A stretch of DNA of 45,673 bases from Allobosea sp. CS1GBMeth4 (GCF_900185715.1 NZ_FYAS01000037.1:1-45673), one strand, 5' to 3'; shown: positions 34,086 to 45,479, counted from the stretch's first letter. Program-made: numbers and translations. The notes: generated by a model not told the origin, from the sequence alone.

Positions 34086-35012
34086 TCAATAGCCGCGCTG
34101 GCGGTCGATCAGGCCGATCAGAGGCTCGCCCGCCCGGTGGCGCCTCAGGTTCTCGATGATCGCGTCGAGCGAGGCCTCCGAGCGCGAGCGGCTGGCGATA
34201 TGCGGGGTGATCAGCACCTTCGGGTGGACCCAGAGCGGGTGCCCGGCCGGCAGCGGCTCGGGCTCGCAGACATCGAGCACCGCCGCCGCGAGCTGGTCGC
34301 TGTCCAGCGCCGCCAGCAGCGCCTGCTGATCGAGGTGGCCGCCCCGGCCGGCATTGACCAGCATCGCGCCGCGCGGCAGCCGGGCGAACAGCTCGGCGCC
34401 GAGCAGGCCGCGCGTCGCGTCGGTCAGCGGCAGCAGGCAGACGAGGATGTCGGTGCGGGCCAGGAAATCCGGCAGTTCCGCATCGCCCGCGAAAGCGGAG
34501 ACGCCCTCGACCTGATGGCGCGAGCGGCTCCAGCCGGCCACATCGAATCCGAAGCCGGCGAGCGCGCGCGCGCAGGCCTTGCCGAGCGCGCCGAGCCCGA
34601 GGATGCCGACGCGGCGCTCGAAGGCCGGCCGGATCCTGAGCGGCGCCCAAGCCTGGCTCCGTTGCGCCGCGATATAGGGCACGAGGTCGCGATGCAGCGC
34701 CAGCACCGCCATGGTGACGTATTCGACCATGCTGTCGACGAGGCCCGGCTCGATCATCCGCACGATCGGCAGACCGGGCGGCAGATCGGCCAGGTTCAGC
34801 TGGTCGACCCCGGCACCGACGGAAAACAGCACCTCGAGATTCGGGAACAAGCCGCGCAGGTCGTCCGGCGGGATCCAGGCCGCGAGGTAGCGGATATCGG
34901 CGGGATCGCCGATATCCGGCCAGACCCGGAACGGCAGCTCCGGCGCCTTCACCGCCAGCAGCCTCGTCCATTCACCGGCGCGCTCGGCGTCGGATTTGAG
35001 CAGCAGGGTCAC
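34086..35012 (-). CDS. D-2-hydroxyacid dehydrogenase, GhrA-like (glyoxylate/hydroxypyruvate reductase)
   Basis: The 308-residue NAD(P)-dependent dehydrogenase has Rossmann motif GLGALG (139-144), catalytic Arg223 (NAGRGG), Glu252 and His271 (ITPHIAS). Length and the VGAGVDQ segment match GhrA-type glyoxylate/hydroxypyruvate reductases. I chose the GTG at 35012, with GGAGG seven bases upstream; the longer open frame overlaps other genes. It sits between the GNAT and GabD-like genes, 20 and 12 bases away, so it belongs to the same transcript. It may reduce a 2-oxo acid produced by transamination; the physiological substrate is not evident. Confidence 0.88.
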   Translation of the reverse strand: MTLLLKSDAERAGEWTRLLAVKAPELPFRVWPDIGDPADIRYLAAWIPPDDLRGLFPNLEVLFSVGAGVDQLNLADLPPGLPIVRMIEPGLVDSMVEYVTMAVLALHRDLVPYIAAQRSQAWAPLRIRPAFERRVGILGLGALGKACARALAGFGFDVAGWSRSRHQVEGVSAFAGDAELPDFLARTDILVCLLPLTDATRGLLGAELFARLPRGAMLVNAGRGGHLDQQALLAALDSDQLAAAVLDVCEPEPLPAGHPLWVHPKVLITPHIASRSRSEASLDAIIENLRRHRAGEPLIGLIDRQRGY

Positions 35013-35032
35013 GTCCAAACCTCCAGCCGGGC

Positions 35033-35935
35033 TCAGCCGAGCGCCTGATTGATCAGCGCGTGCAGGCGCGCCGGGCCCGCCGCCTCCGGCTTGTCGCCGC
35101 GCACCATCGTGGTGACGTCTCCGGCAGGAGCAAGGCCGCAGCGTTCCAGCCAGGCGCCGAGCGGCGAGCCGACCTGCAGATCGATACGCATGAAGCGGCC
35201 TTCCCGGCCATGAAGCCAGCAGGCGATGAGGGCGCGGGCATCGCTCTCGCTCTCCGCCACCACGGGGCCGACGACATCGCCGCGGCCGAAAGCGCGCAGC
35301 ATGCTGAAGCCGACCGGCCGCCCGTTCCTTTCCAGGACGACGCAGTCGGCGCAGCGCAGCAGCGCGGCGAGGGTCGGCCCGCGCTCGAGCCCGCTCGCCG
35401 CGCGGTCGAGCTGCTCGATCACCGGCAGATCGGCGGCGCCGCCGGGGCGCAGCCGCTCGCCCGCGCCGAGGACCGGCGCGGCGACGGCGAGGACATGGCC
35501 GTGCTGCTGGCGCACGTCGTGCAGCGGCCGGAAGCCGCAGCGCTCGTAGAGCGGAGCACCCGCCGTGGTGGCGTTGAGCATCAGCGAGCGCTCGCCCGCC
35601 TGCGCGAGCAGCGCCTGCATCAGCCGCTTGCCGATGCCGGCTCCCTGCTCCTCCGGGGCGACGATGATCAGCCCCAGCGTGGCGTGGCTCTCGCCATACG
35701 GCCAGCACAGCGCCGAGGCGACGATCCGGCCGTCGCGTATCCCGACGACGCCCCGGCCGAGGCCGATCACGAACTCCCAGTCCTCGCGGCGATGCGGCCA
35801 GCCGACACGGCGCGACAGCTCGGCACAGGACGGGGCGTCGCCGGCCTCGATCGCACGCAGGGCGACCTGTTCCGGAGGCCCGCCTTCCGTCGCCCGGCGC
35901 TCCTCGCCGGACGCTGCGAGCAGAGACGCGCTCAC
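35033..35935 (-). CDS. GNAT-family N-acetyltransferase, tandem-domain type, copy 2
   Basis: This 300-residue paralogue of the protein at 29133 has the same order of landmarks: VGWPHRREDWEF near residue 44, acetyl-CoA loop EEQGAGIGKRLMQALL near residue 96, LNATTAGAPLYERCGF, GRGDVVGPVVAES and TTMVRGDK near the end. The GTG start at 35935 overlaps the cupin stop (GTGA), indicating translational coupling. The two paralogues flank the aminotransferase/GabD module, one on each strand, which suggests a duplicated function such as acetylating an amine intermediate; this is inference. Confidence 0.85.
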   Translation of the reverse strand: MSASLLAASGEERRATEGGPPEQVALRAIEAGDAPSCAELSRRVGWPHRREDWEFVIGLGRGVVGIRDGRIVASALCWPYGESHATLGLIIVAPEEQGAGIGKRLMQALLAQAGERSLMLNATTAGAPLYERCGFRPLHDVRQQHGHVLAVAAPVLGAGERLRPGGAADLPVIEQLDRAASGLERGPTLAALLRCADCVVLERNGRPVGFSMLRAFGRGDVVGPVVAESESDARALIACWLHGREGRFMRIDLQVGSPLGAWLERCGLAPAGDVTTMVRGDKPEAAGPARLHALINQALG

Positions 35936-36666
35936 GCGGCGACCTCCTGAACGACATAGATCTTCGCCACGTGCTCGTCATTGGTCCAGGCGCACGGGAC
36001 GCCATGGGGAACGAACACCGTCTCTCCCGCCCCGATCCGGACCGGGCGCCCGTCCGCGCCGGTCAGCGTGACGCTGCCGGCGAGGACGTGCATCAGCTCG
36101 TTGACGCGATGCGGGCGCGAGACGCGCCGATAGGGCGTCGAGTCCCAGATGCCGGCCCGCAGGCGCATCGCCTCGTCGGTGAAGGCGTTGAAGCTGCGGC
36201 ATTGCGGCGCCGGCCCCTCCAGGAGCTCGATCGGCGGCGGCGACGAGGGCGAGAGGACCGCGTCCTCCGGCAGCTCGGTCAGCCCGGGAGCGGCGGAGGC
36301 GAGGCCCGTCCCGGCGCAGAAGGCCCAGCGCGTGCCGGGCGCCGCCTCGAAGCGCAAGGCCGTGCCGCGCGCGATCACGACCCCTTGGCCGGGCGAGAGC
36401 TCCCGCCTGCCTCCCTCCGCGGACGACAGGATGAGGCGGCCGCCGGTGACGACGAGGATCTCGGTGTGCGGGAAATCCTCGCACTCGCCCACTCCCGAAA
36501 CGGCGACCTGCCCGGCCGCGAGAGCGTCAGGGCCGCTCCAGGCGACCTCGCGGCCCGCCGCGAACGGATCACCGCCGGACAGCGCCGCACCACCGGAATG
36601 GGCACCGGCCCGGCCAGCGACGGGAGGGTTCGGGAGCAGGATCGAAAAGGCCGGCATGCGCAGCAT
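35932..36666 (-). CDS. Double-cupin protein (DUF861-like)
   Basis: The 244-residue cytoplasmic protein has two cupin-like barrels, about 45-120 and 165-242. The second carries most recognisable metal-site features: SRPHRVNELMHVLAGSVTLTG, with His, Glu and His in the usual order, and AGETVFVPHGVPCAW. The first has PHTEILVVTGGRLIL. Proteins of this kind recur in amine catabolic clusters but their reaction is undefined. It is the first gene of the minus-strand cupin-GNAT-hydroxyacid dehydrogenase-gabD unit. The 105 bases upstream separate it from the MocR gene, which reads the same way. Confidence 0.8.
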   Translation of the reverse strand: MLRMPAFSILLPNPPVAGRAGAHSGGAALSGGDPFAAGREVAWSGPDALAAGQVAVSGVGECEDFPHTEILVVTGGRLILSSAEGGRRELSPGQGVVIARGTALRFEAAPGTRWAFCAGTGLASAAPGLTELPEDAVLSPSSPPPIELLEGPAPQCRSFNAFTDEAMRLRAGIWDSTPYRRVSRPHRVNELMHVLAGSVTLTGADGRPVRIGAGETVFVPHGVPCAWTNDEHVAKIYVVQEVAA

Positions 36667-36771
36667 CTCCGTAGTGAAGCAGCTCCGGGCTACGGCAAAT
36701 GCCCGCGCCCGGATTGGAGGAAATTGTCAGCAGGGCGGTCCCGCCCGCCCGGAGGCCGGCGCGCTTGGGCG

Positions 36772-38181
36772 CTATCGGGCGCGATCGAGCTCGGCCTGGA
36801 GAAAGGCCCTGAAGGCGGGGTCGTCGGCATAGGCGACGTTGACCCGCATCCCGGCCGCTCTCGAGCCGCCGTCGAAATGGCGCCGGTCGGGCATGAAGAC
36901 GGTGCCTGGGGCGATGAAGATGCCCTGTTCCGAGGCCCGGCGCGCCAAAGCGAGGTCGTCCAGGCCCGGCGGCAGTTCGACCCAGAGATAATAGCCGCCG
37001 CCCTGCCGCGCGAAGACCGGCAGGCCGAGGCGCTCCAGCCCGCCGAGGGCATTGCCCGTCGCCTTGCCGATCCGCTCCTTCAGGCGCTTGAGATGGTGGC
37101 GGTACTGGCCGCTGGCGATCAGGTCGCTGACCAGCCGCTCGAGATAGCCTGAGGAGTTGACCACGGTCAGCATCTTCATGTCACCGAGGGAGCGGGCGAG
37201 CGCCGGGCTCGCCGCGACATAGCCGATGCGCAGACTCGCCGAGAGCGTCTTGGAGAAGGTGCCGAGATAGATCACCCGCTCCAGCTGATCGAGCGCGGCG
37301 AGCCGCGGCGCGCTCCCCGGCATCACGTCGGCGAAGGGGTCGTCCTCGACGATGGTGAGATCGTGGTGAGCCGCGATCTGCAGCAGGCGGTGGGCGACCG
37401 GCAGGGCGATCGAGCCGCCGGTCGGATTATGCGCCAGCGACTGGGTGAAGAAGACCTTCGGCCGATGCCGCGTGATCTGGGCGGCGAGATCGTCGAGGTC
37501 CGGCCCCTCGGCGAGACGCCTGACGCCGGCGATCTCGATGCGGGCCAGCTTGAGCTTGCCGAAGAGCGGATAATAGCCGGGGCTGTCGACCAGGACCGTG
37601 TCGCCGGGCTGGAGCAGCTGACGGATGATCAGGTCGAGGGCATGGTTGGCGCCGAAGGTCATCAGGATCTGCCCCGGCGAGACCTGGATCGAGCGCTCCG
37701 CCAGCATCAGCCCGATCTGGGCGCGCAAGGGCGCGTAGCCGACCGGATCGCCATAGCCGTGCTCGATCGGCAGGTCGCCCTTGCCGCCGCGGACACGCAG
37801 ATGCCGGCCGAGCTCGGAATCCTCCATCCAGGAGCGCGGGGGGCGGCCGTCGCCGACGCGCACCGGATGCACCTGGCAGAGCTGCTCGCGCAGCAGCGAG
37901 ACGATGTCGACCGCCTCGGTCATGTGCGGCGGAGGCAGCTCGCTCGGCCGCTGCCCCGGCGCGCGGACATAGAAGCCGGCGCCGCGACGGGCCTCGAGGC
38001 GGCCGCTGGCGACCAGCCGGTCGTAGACCTCGACCATGGTGTTCTTCGAGACGCCGTATTCGCCGGCCGCCAGGCGCAGCGAGGCCATGCGCCGCCCGGG
38101 CTGGAGCAGCCCCTCGTCGATCATCCGGCCGATCCGGGCGACGATCGCGCCGGTGCGGTTGCTGTCGGCCTGTTCGTCCAT
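36772..38181 (-). CDS. MocR-type regulator (GntR HTH fused to aminotransferase-like domain)
   Basis: This 469-residue MocR/GabR-family regulator has an N-terminal GntR winged HTH (about 8-73: [28 protein letters not shown]) and a class I aminotransferase-like domain (about 105-465) with PLP-site residues Asn252 (HNPTG), Asp281 and Lys311 ([13 protein letters not shown]), so it probably binds PLP as cofactor for effector sensing. I chose ATG 38181 with GGAGGAG just upstream; the frame extends to 38397 but that part has no homology. It diverges from mvaA. A perfect inverted repeat begins 12 bases upstream of its start, so autoregulation and control of the mva operon are likely. A regulator of this kind for mevalonate use is not one I know of. 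Confidence 0.9.
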   Translation of the reverse strand: MDEQADSNRTGAIVARIGRMIDEGLLQPGRRMASLRLAAGEYGVSKNTMVEVYDRLVASGRLEARRGAGFYVRAPGQRPSELPPPHMTEAVDIVSLLREQLCQVHPVRVGDGRPPRSWMEDSELGRHLRVRGGKGDLPIEHGYGDPVGYAPLRAQIGLMLAERSIQVSPGQILMTFGANHALDLIIRQLLQPGDTVLVDSPGYYPLFGKLKLARIEIAGVRRLAEGPDLDDLAAQITRHRPKVFFTQSLAHNPTGGSIALPVAHRLLQIAAHHDLTIVEDDPFADVMPGSAPRLAALDQLERVIYLGTFSKTLSASLRIGYVAASPALARSLGDMKMLTVVNSSGYLERLVSDLIASGQYRHHLKRLKERIGKATGNALGGLERLGLPVFARQGGGYYLWVELPPGLDDLALARRASEQGIFIAPGTVFMPDRRHFDGGSRAAGMRVNVAYADDPAFRAFLQAELDRAR

Positions 38182-38193
38182 CACTCCTCCCGT

Positions 38194-38219
38194 CTGTACC
38201 AGCCTATCAACTGGTACAG
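38194..38219. promoter_or_regulatory. Candidate MocR operator: CTGTACCAG-N8-CTGGTACAG
   Basis: The two 9-bp arms (38194-38202 and 38211-38219) are exact inverse complements, spaced by CCTATCAA. The site lies 12 bases upstream of the MocR ATG and 125 bases upstream of mvaA, in the only gap between them. Position and symmetry fit a GntR/MocR dimer. Bound protein would obstruct the MocR promoter or leader, and could activate mvaA from a distance. Confidence 0.6.
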
Positions 38220-38344
38220 AGAATGGGACATTGCGGAAATTGTGCCTTGCCGCTCTTCCGCGATTGTCCGAGCTTGTCAACCGAAGAAGCGCCGCGGCGG
38301 ACAGCCCGGCGCAGAACGACACCCCGGCTGGGGGAGGAAACGAC

Positions 38345-39664
<1,320 letters not shown>

Positions 39665-39723
39665 CGCTTTTCAGAGACTCACCACAGAACCGCAGCAAGC
39701 GGACGAAAACCGGAGGAACGTTC

Positions 39724-40926
39724 ATGGACAATCGCATCACCCGCCGCCTGTTCGGCGCGCTCATGGTCTCGACCGGCATGGCGCTGTCGCTGCCGGCCTT
39801 CGCGCAGAACGAGATCAAGATCGGCTACAATGCCGACCAGTCGGCCTCGGGCGCCGCCGAGCTCGGCCTTTCCGGCCTCTACGGCTTCCAGGCCGCGATC
39901 GAGGACCTCAACGCGCAGGGCGGCGTGCTCGGCCGCAAGGTCGTCGGCGTGGTCCGCGACGATGCCGGCGCGCCGCCGAAGTCGATCCAGAACATGAACG
40001 AGCTGATCGACAACGAGAAGGTCGCGGCGGTGGTCGGCCCGACCAACTCGGGCAATGCGCTGGCCTGGCTGCACATCCCGCAGCAGAAGAAGGTGCCGGT
40101 GATCTCGCATGTCGCGACCGCGACCGACATCACAGCCCGCTACGCCAAGGAGCCGCAGAACTACATCTTCCGCGTCTCGATGGTCGATCGCGAGCAGCTC
40201 GCCCTGCTCGCCGCCTATGCGGTCAAGGCCTCGAAGTCCAGGAACATCGCGATCATCGCCGACACCACCGGCTACGGCCAGGCGGCGACCAAGGACCTGC
40301 AGGAGATCCTGGCACTGCATGGCATCAAGCCGGTCGGCATCGAGAAGTTCGGGCCGAAGGACACCGACATGACCTCGCAGCTCGCCAAGCTGAAGGCGGC
40401 GGGCGCCGACATGGTCATCACCGGCTCGCTGGCCGACGCCACCGCGCAGGTGCTGAAGAGCATGGAGAAGATGGATTACTATCCCGGCCTGCTCTCGACC
40501 TGGGGGTCGATCAACACGCCGCTGATCAACATCGCCGGGCCGAAGCTCGCCGAGAAGACGATCTTCGCGGCGTCGACCACCGAGGACGCCAGCGACCGCG
40601 CCGCGGCGCTGCACAAGCGCCTCGTCGCCAAGCATCCGAACATGCCGGCCTTCGTCTCGGCCGCGCAGGGCTATGACGCGGTGATGCTGATCGCCGCGGC
40701 GATCAAGCAGGCCGGCGGCAGCGAGGGGCCGAAGCTGCAGCAGGCGCTCGAGAGCCTCGGCAAGGTGCAGGGCATCATCAAGGCCTATGACAAGCCGTTC
40801 AGCAAGGAGCAGCACGAGGCGCTCGGCGTCGCCGACTTCCATCTGGCGCAGTGGAAGGACGGACGCGTGGTCAAGCTCGACGACGCCGTGGTCAAGGGGC
40901 TGACGGCGGCCGACCTGAAGCGCTGA
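39724..40926 (+). CDS. Branched-chain amino acid-type ABC transporter binding protein (LivK-like), candidate mevalonate receptor
   Basis: The 400-residue extracytoplasmic binding protein of SBP family 6 has a signal peptide (residues 1-27, MDNRITRRLF..LPAFA) and mature start QNEIKIGYNADQSASGAAELG, then GFQAAIEDLNAQGGVLGRKV, typical of LivK/AmiC-like receptors. GGAGG precedes the ATG. Family members bind branched-chain amino acids, amides, aromatic acids and other small carboxylates. Location between mvaA and the Liv permeases suggests the ligand is mevalonate, a branched hydroxy acid; this is inference. A palindrome-rich 152-base gap separates it from livH. Confidence 0.92.
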   Translation: MDNRITRRLFGALMVSTGMALSLPAFAQNEIKIGYNADQSASGAAELGLSGLYGFQAAIEDLNAQGGVLGRKVVGVVRDDAGAPPKSIQNMNELIDNEKVAAVVGPTNSGNALAWLHIPQQKKVPVISHVATATDITARYAKEPQNYIFRVSMVDREQLALLAAYAVKASKSRNIAIIADTTGYGQAATKDLQEILALHGIKPVGIEKFGPKDTDMTSQLAKLKAAGADMVITGSLADATAQVLKSMEKMDYYPGLLSTWGSINTPLINIAGPKLAEKTIFAASTTEDASDRAAALHKRLVAKHPNMPAFVSAAQGYDAVMLIAAAIKQAGGSEGPKLQQALESLGKVQGIIKAYDKPFSKEQHEALGVADFHLAQWKDGRVVKLDDAVVKGLTAADLKR

Positions 40927-40953
40927 GCGTCCCCCTCGGACTCATCCCGTCAT

Positions 40954-41036
40954 GGTCGGCCTTGTGCCGACCGTCCACGTCTTCGCTCGATCGAGAGCGG
41001 CGTTCAAGACTTGGGTGCTCGCCACAAGGGCGAGCA
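40954..41036. repeat. Intergenic palindrome group after the LivK-like gene
   Basis: Two hairpins occupy the gap between the binding-protein gene and livH: GGTCGGC-CTTGT-GCCGACC (40954-40972) and TGCTCGCC-ACAAG-GGCGAGCA (41016-41036). The stretch between them also contains a CGCTCGATCGAG palindrome. No T-run follows. They may hold transcript levels of the binding protein above those of the permeases. Confidence 0.65.
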
Positions 41037-41078
41037 TGACGAGGCTGGAGCGGCTTGGCTCGTCATAACGGAGAGACG

Positions 41079-41996
41079 ATGACGGCATTCCTTCAGGCTC
41101 TGGCCAGCGGTCTGGCGCTGGGCGCGATCTACGGGCTGATCGCGCTCGGCTTCAACATCACCTACGCCACGACCAAGACCTTCAATTTCGGCCAGGGCGC
41201 CTTCCTGGTGCCGGGCAGCCTGGTCGGCGTCTCGCTGCTGCTGCTGGCAGCGGGCAAGCCGCATTTCGGCAATCTCACCCAGGCCGAGATGACCATGACG
41301 GCCTATATGCTGGCGACGATCGCCAGCGTCGTCGTGGTCGGAGCCATCGGCATCGCGCTCTACTATTGCGCGATCAAGCCCTTCGTCGGCGCCGGCGGCC
41401 TCAACTGGGTGCTGAGCACGATCGGCTTCGGCATCATCCTGCAGAACACCGCGCTCGCGATCTGGGGCCCGGCCTCGATCGCGGTGCCCTCGCCGCTCGG
41501 CTCCGAGGTCTGGCGCATCGCCGGCGCCGGCATCAGGCCGCAGGAGGTGCTGATCGCGACCGTCGCGGTCGCCGTCATGGCCCTGCTCGACATCGTGCTG
41601 CGCCGGACGCGCTTCGGCAAGGCGCTCAGGGCCGTCGCCTTCAACCCGCAGGCGGCGGCGATCGTCGGCATCAATGTCGAGACGATCGTGATCGCCGCCT
41701 TCGTGATCTCGTCGGGCCTCGCCGGGCTGGCCGGCATCCTGATCGCGCCGATCACCACGGCTTCGGTCTTCATCGGCCTCGGCGTCGCGCTGAAGGCCTT
41801 CTCGGCCGCGATCGTCGGCGGGCTGACCAGCCCGCGCGGCTGCATGCTCGGCGGCTTCCTGCTCGGCGTGGTCGAGGCGCTGGTCGGGCTCTGGCGCGCC
41901 GAGATGCGCGAGATCACCATCTTCCTGCTGATCATCATCGTGCTGGTCGTCCGCCCGAGCGGCCTGATGGGCGCGCGCAGCGTGGAGAAGATCTGA
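41079..41996 (+). CDS. livH: Branched-chain amino acid-type ABC transporter permease (LivH)
   Basis: The 305-residue inner-membrane permease of the LivH family has an N-terminal FLQALASGLALGAIYGLIALGFNITYATTKTFNFGQGAFL, the LivH hallmark in which the start of the second helix holds NFGQG. About seven to eight hydrophobic segments follow, with the EAA-like loop RRTRFGKALRAVAFNPQAAAIVGIN in the middle. I chose ATG 41079 with ACGGAGAG upstream rather than 41055. The stop and the livMG start share one base (TGATG). Confidence 0.93.
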   Translation: MTAFLQALASGLALGAIYGLIALGFNITYATTKTFNFGQGAFLVPGSLVGVSLLLLAAGKPHFGNLTQAEMTMTAYMLATIASVVVVGAIGIALYYCAIKPFVGAGGLNWVLSTIGFGIILQNTALAIWGPASIAVPSPLGSEVWRIAGAGIRPQEVLIATVAVAVMALLDIVLRRTRFGKALRAVAFNPQAAAIVGINVETIVIAAFVISSGLAGLAGILIAPITTASVFIGLGVALKAFSAAIVGGLTSPRGCMLGGFLLGVVEALVGLWRAEMREITIFLLIIIVLVVRPSGLMGARSVEKI

Positions 41997-43785
41997 TGCC
42001 GGCGCTCGCCCATGCGATCGGGGTGGCGGCGCTGGCGGCCGGCCTTGCACTCGTGCCCCTGTTCGGCCTCAACGATTTCTACCTGCAGATCCTGTTCACG
42101 ATCGGGGTGAACTATCTCGCAGCGGCCGGCCTGAACGTCCTCGTCGGCTATGCCGGCCAGAAGTCGCTGGGCCATGCCGGCCTGTTCGCGGTCGGCGCCT
42201 ATACGGCGGCGATCGCCAACATCGAATGGGGTCTCTCCCCCTGGCTCTCGCTGCTCCTGGCCTGCGGCTTCGGCGCGGTCTTCGGCCTCGTCATCGCCAT
42301 GCCCTCGGTGCGCGTCTCCGGCCCGAGCCTCGCCATGGTGACGATCGGCTTCGGCATCGTCGTCGAGAAGATCGTCACGGAATGGACCGACATCTTCAAG
42401 GGCCAGGCCGGCTTCTACGGCATCAGCGCGCCCGCGCTCGCCGGGACCAGCTTCACCAACCTGCACTGGGTCTGGTTCGTCGGCGCGCTCTGCATCGCCG
42501 CCCATCTGATGCTGCGCTCGCTGCTCGCCGGCCGCTATGGCCGCGCCTTCCTGGCGGTGCAGATGGCCGAGCCGGCGGCGCAGTCGGTCGGCATCTCCGT
42601 GGTGCGGGCGAAGACGCTGGCCTTCGTGATCTCGGCGGTGAGCTGCGCGCTCGCCGGTGCCGTGGTCGCGCAGCAGAACCAGTATTTCAACTCCGACTTC
42701 ATCACCTTCAACCTGTCGATCTTCCTGCTGGTGGTGGTGATCTTCGGCGGCTCGGGCTCGCTCTACGGGCCGCTCTTCGGCGCGGTGATCCTGACGCTGC
42801 TCGACGCCTGGCTGGCGCGCTGGCCGGCCCTGCAGCACTTCACCTATGGCGCGCTGCTGCTGTTCTCGCTCTATCTGATGCCGAACGGCATCGCCGGCGC
42901 GGTCTCCGCACTGGCCGCCCGCTGGCGGCGGCGCAAGATCGTGCCGCCTGCCGTCGCCGGCCGCAGCGCCCTGGCGGCGGCAGCCGCCATGCCTGCCACC
43001 AGCGACATCCTCGTCGTCGAGAGTCTCTATAAGGCGTATGGCGGCATCGTTCCGGTGCGCAACGTCTCCTTCGCGATCGGAGCCGGCAAGGTCCACGCGC
43101 TGATCGGCCCGAACGGCGCCGGCAAGACCACCCTGCTCAACCTGCTCTCCGGCCATGTCGCGCCGGGCAGCGGCTCGATCCGCTTCGAGGGGCAGGAGAT
43201 TGCCGGCTGGCCGGCCCATCGCGTCGCCGCGCTCGGCATCGCTCGCACCTTCCAGAACCTCAAGCTGTTCGGCGAGCTCTCGGCGCTCGACAACGTCCTG
43301 CTCGGCGCGCACCGGCATATCGGCTCCGGCTTCGCCGCCTCGCTGCTCGGCCTGCCAGCGAGCCGGCGGGCCGAGGCCGAAGCGCGCGCCGATGCGCTGG
43401 CGCTGCTCGCCGATCTCGGTCTCGGCGAACGCGCCCATGAGCCGGCGAAGAGCCTGCCCTACGGGCTGCAGCGGCGGCTCGAGATCGCCCGGGCGCTGGC
43501 ATCGAGGCCGAGGCTGCTGCTGCTCGACGAGCCGGCGGCCGGCCTCAATCCGCAGGAGACGCACGAGCTCGGCGAGGTCATCCGCCGCATCCGCGAGGCC
43601 GGCGTCACCGTGCTGCTGATCGAGCACCACATGGACCTGGTCATGGGCATCTCCCAGCACGTGCTGGTGCTCGATTACGGCGCGCTGATCGCCGAGGGGC
43701 GGCCGGAGGCGATCCGCCGGGATCCCAAGGTCATCGCCGCCTATCTCGGCGCCGACGACGAGGCCGCCGCGACCGGAGACGCCGC

Positions 43786-43789
<4 letters not shown>
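41996..43789 (+). CDS. Fused LivM permease-LivG ATPase of a branched-chain amino acid-type ABC transporter
   Basis: This is one continuous 597-residue polypeptide. Residues about 1-305 are a LivM permease (GLNVLVGYAGQKSLGHAGLFAVGAYTAA near 45-72; EAA-like loop GRYGRAFLAVQMAEPAAQSVGIS near 179-201). Then comes an Ala-rich linker (RRRKIVPPAVAGRSALAAAAAMPATSD). The LivG ATPase follows from about 337, with Walker A GPNGAGKTT (371-379), signature region LPYGLQRRLEIARAL (487-501) and Walker B LLLLDEP (507-513). No internal stop is present, so the fusion is real in this sequence. It gives one permease and one ATPase per polypeptide; LivH and LivF complete the complex. Its stop overlaps the livF start (ATGA). 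Confidence 0.92.
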
Positions 43790-44496
<707 letters not shown>

Positions 44497-44498
44497 CG

Positions 44499-45359
44499 AT
44501 GGCGCAGGCGAGCGTCACCATCGTCGAGGTCGGCCCGCGCGACGGCCTGCAGAACGAGAAGGCCGAGATCGCGACGCAGGACAAGCTCGCGCTGATCGGC
44601 AAGCTCGCCGATGCCGGCCTCGCGCGCATCGAGGCGACCGCCTTCGTCTCGCCGCGCTGGGTGCCGCAAATGGCCGACCACGCAGCGGTGATGCGTGGCG
44701 CCGGCCGCCGGCCGGGCGTGGCATTCTCAGCGCTCGTCCCGAACGAAAAGGGCGCGGAGGCCGCGCTCGCCGCCGGTGCGCAGGCGTTGGCGGTGTTCAC
44801 CGCGGCATCCGAGAGCTTCAGCCGGAGGAACACCAACTGCTCGATCGCCGAGAGCATCGAACGCTTCAGGCCGGTGATGGCGCTGGCGGAGCGCGCCGGC
44901 GTGCCGGTCCGCGGCTATGTCTCCTGCGCGCTCGACTGCCCCTATGAGGGGCCGATCGCTCCCGAGGCGGTCGCGACGGTCGCGGCCGAGCTGCTGGCGC
45001 TCGGCTGCAGCGAGATCGCCTTGTCCGACACGCTCGGTCGCGGCACGCCGGAGCGGACGGCGGCCATGGTCGAGGCCGCCTTGCGCCGGGCGCCGGCGGC
45101 GATGCTGGCCGGACATTTCCACGACACGTCGGGACGGGCCATCGCCAATGTCGCGGCGGCGTGGGAGCTCGGACTGCGGGTCTTCGACGGCTCGGTCGGC
45201 GGATTGGGCGGCTGCCCCTATGCGCCCGGCGCCGCCGGCAATCTCGCGACCGAGCGGCTCGTCGCGCATTTCGAGGCCAGCGGCATCGCGACGGGAGTCG
45301 ATCTCACGCAGCTGGACGAGGCCGCGACATGGATCGCCACGCGGATCGGCAGGTCATGA
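44499..45359 (+). CDS. mvaB: Hydroxymethylglutaryl-CoA lyase
   Basis: The cytoplasmic metal-dependent TIM-barrel lyase splits HMG-CoA into acetyl-CoA and acetoacetate, the step after MvaA in mevalonate catabolism (also the last step of leucine breakdown). The 286-residue protein shows Arg14 and Asp15 (GPRDGLQNE), Glu45 (IEATAFVSPRWVPQMAD), the metal ligands His206 and His208 (HFHDTSG), catalytic Cys239 (GGLGGCPYAPGAAGN) and Asn248. Most HMG-CoA lyases have HCHDTYG; the variant here (HFHDTSG) keeps both histidines. It starts two bases after livF. An acetoacetate-CoA transferase or synthetase was not found in the window. Confidence 0.95.
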   Translation: MAQASVTIVEVGPRDGLQNEKAEIATQDKLALIGKLADAGLARIEATAFVSPRWVPQMADHAAVMRGAGRRPGVAFSALVPNEKGAEAALAAGAQALAVFTAASESFSRRNTNCSIAESIERFRPVMALAERAGVPVRGYVSCALDCPYEGPIAPEAVATVAAELLALGCSEIALSDTLGRGTPERTAAMVEAALRRAPAAMLAGHFHDTSGRAIANVAAAWELGLRVFDGSVGGLGGCPYAPGAAGNLATERLVAHFEASGIATGVDLTQLDEAATWIATRIGRS

Positions 45360-45386
45360 CGGGCCAAGGGCCCGAAACGGCCGGAT

Positions 45387-45472
45387 CGTCATTGCGAGCG
45401 CAAGCGAAGCGATCCGGGGGCGGCAGTGCTCCCCGGCTCCCGGATCGCTACGTCGCTGCGCTCGCAATGACG
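45387..45472. repeat. REP-like palindromic element, copy 2, between convergent genes
   Basis: The left arm CGTCATTGCGAGCGCAAGCG..GATCCGG (45387-45417) and right arm CCGGATCGC..GCTCGCAATGACGG (45439-45472) form a long imperfect inverted repeat. Arms and loop (GGGGCGGCAGTGCTC) match copy 1 at 20239-20328. It lies 27 bases after the mvaB stop and 7 bases before the stop of the convergent partial gene, so it may act as a bidirectional terminator or transcript stabiliser. Confidence 0.8.
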
Positions 45473-45479
45473 GATCGGC

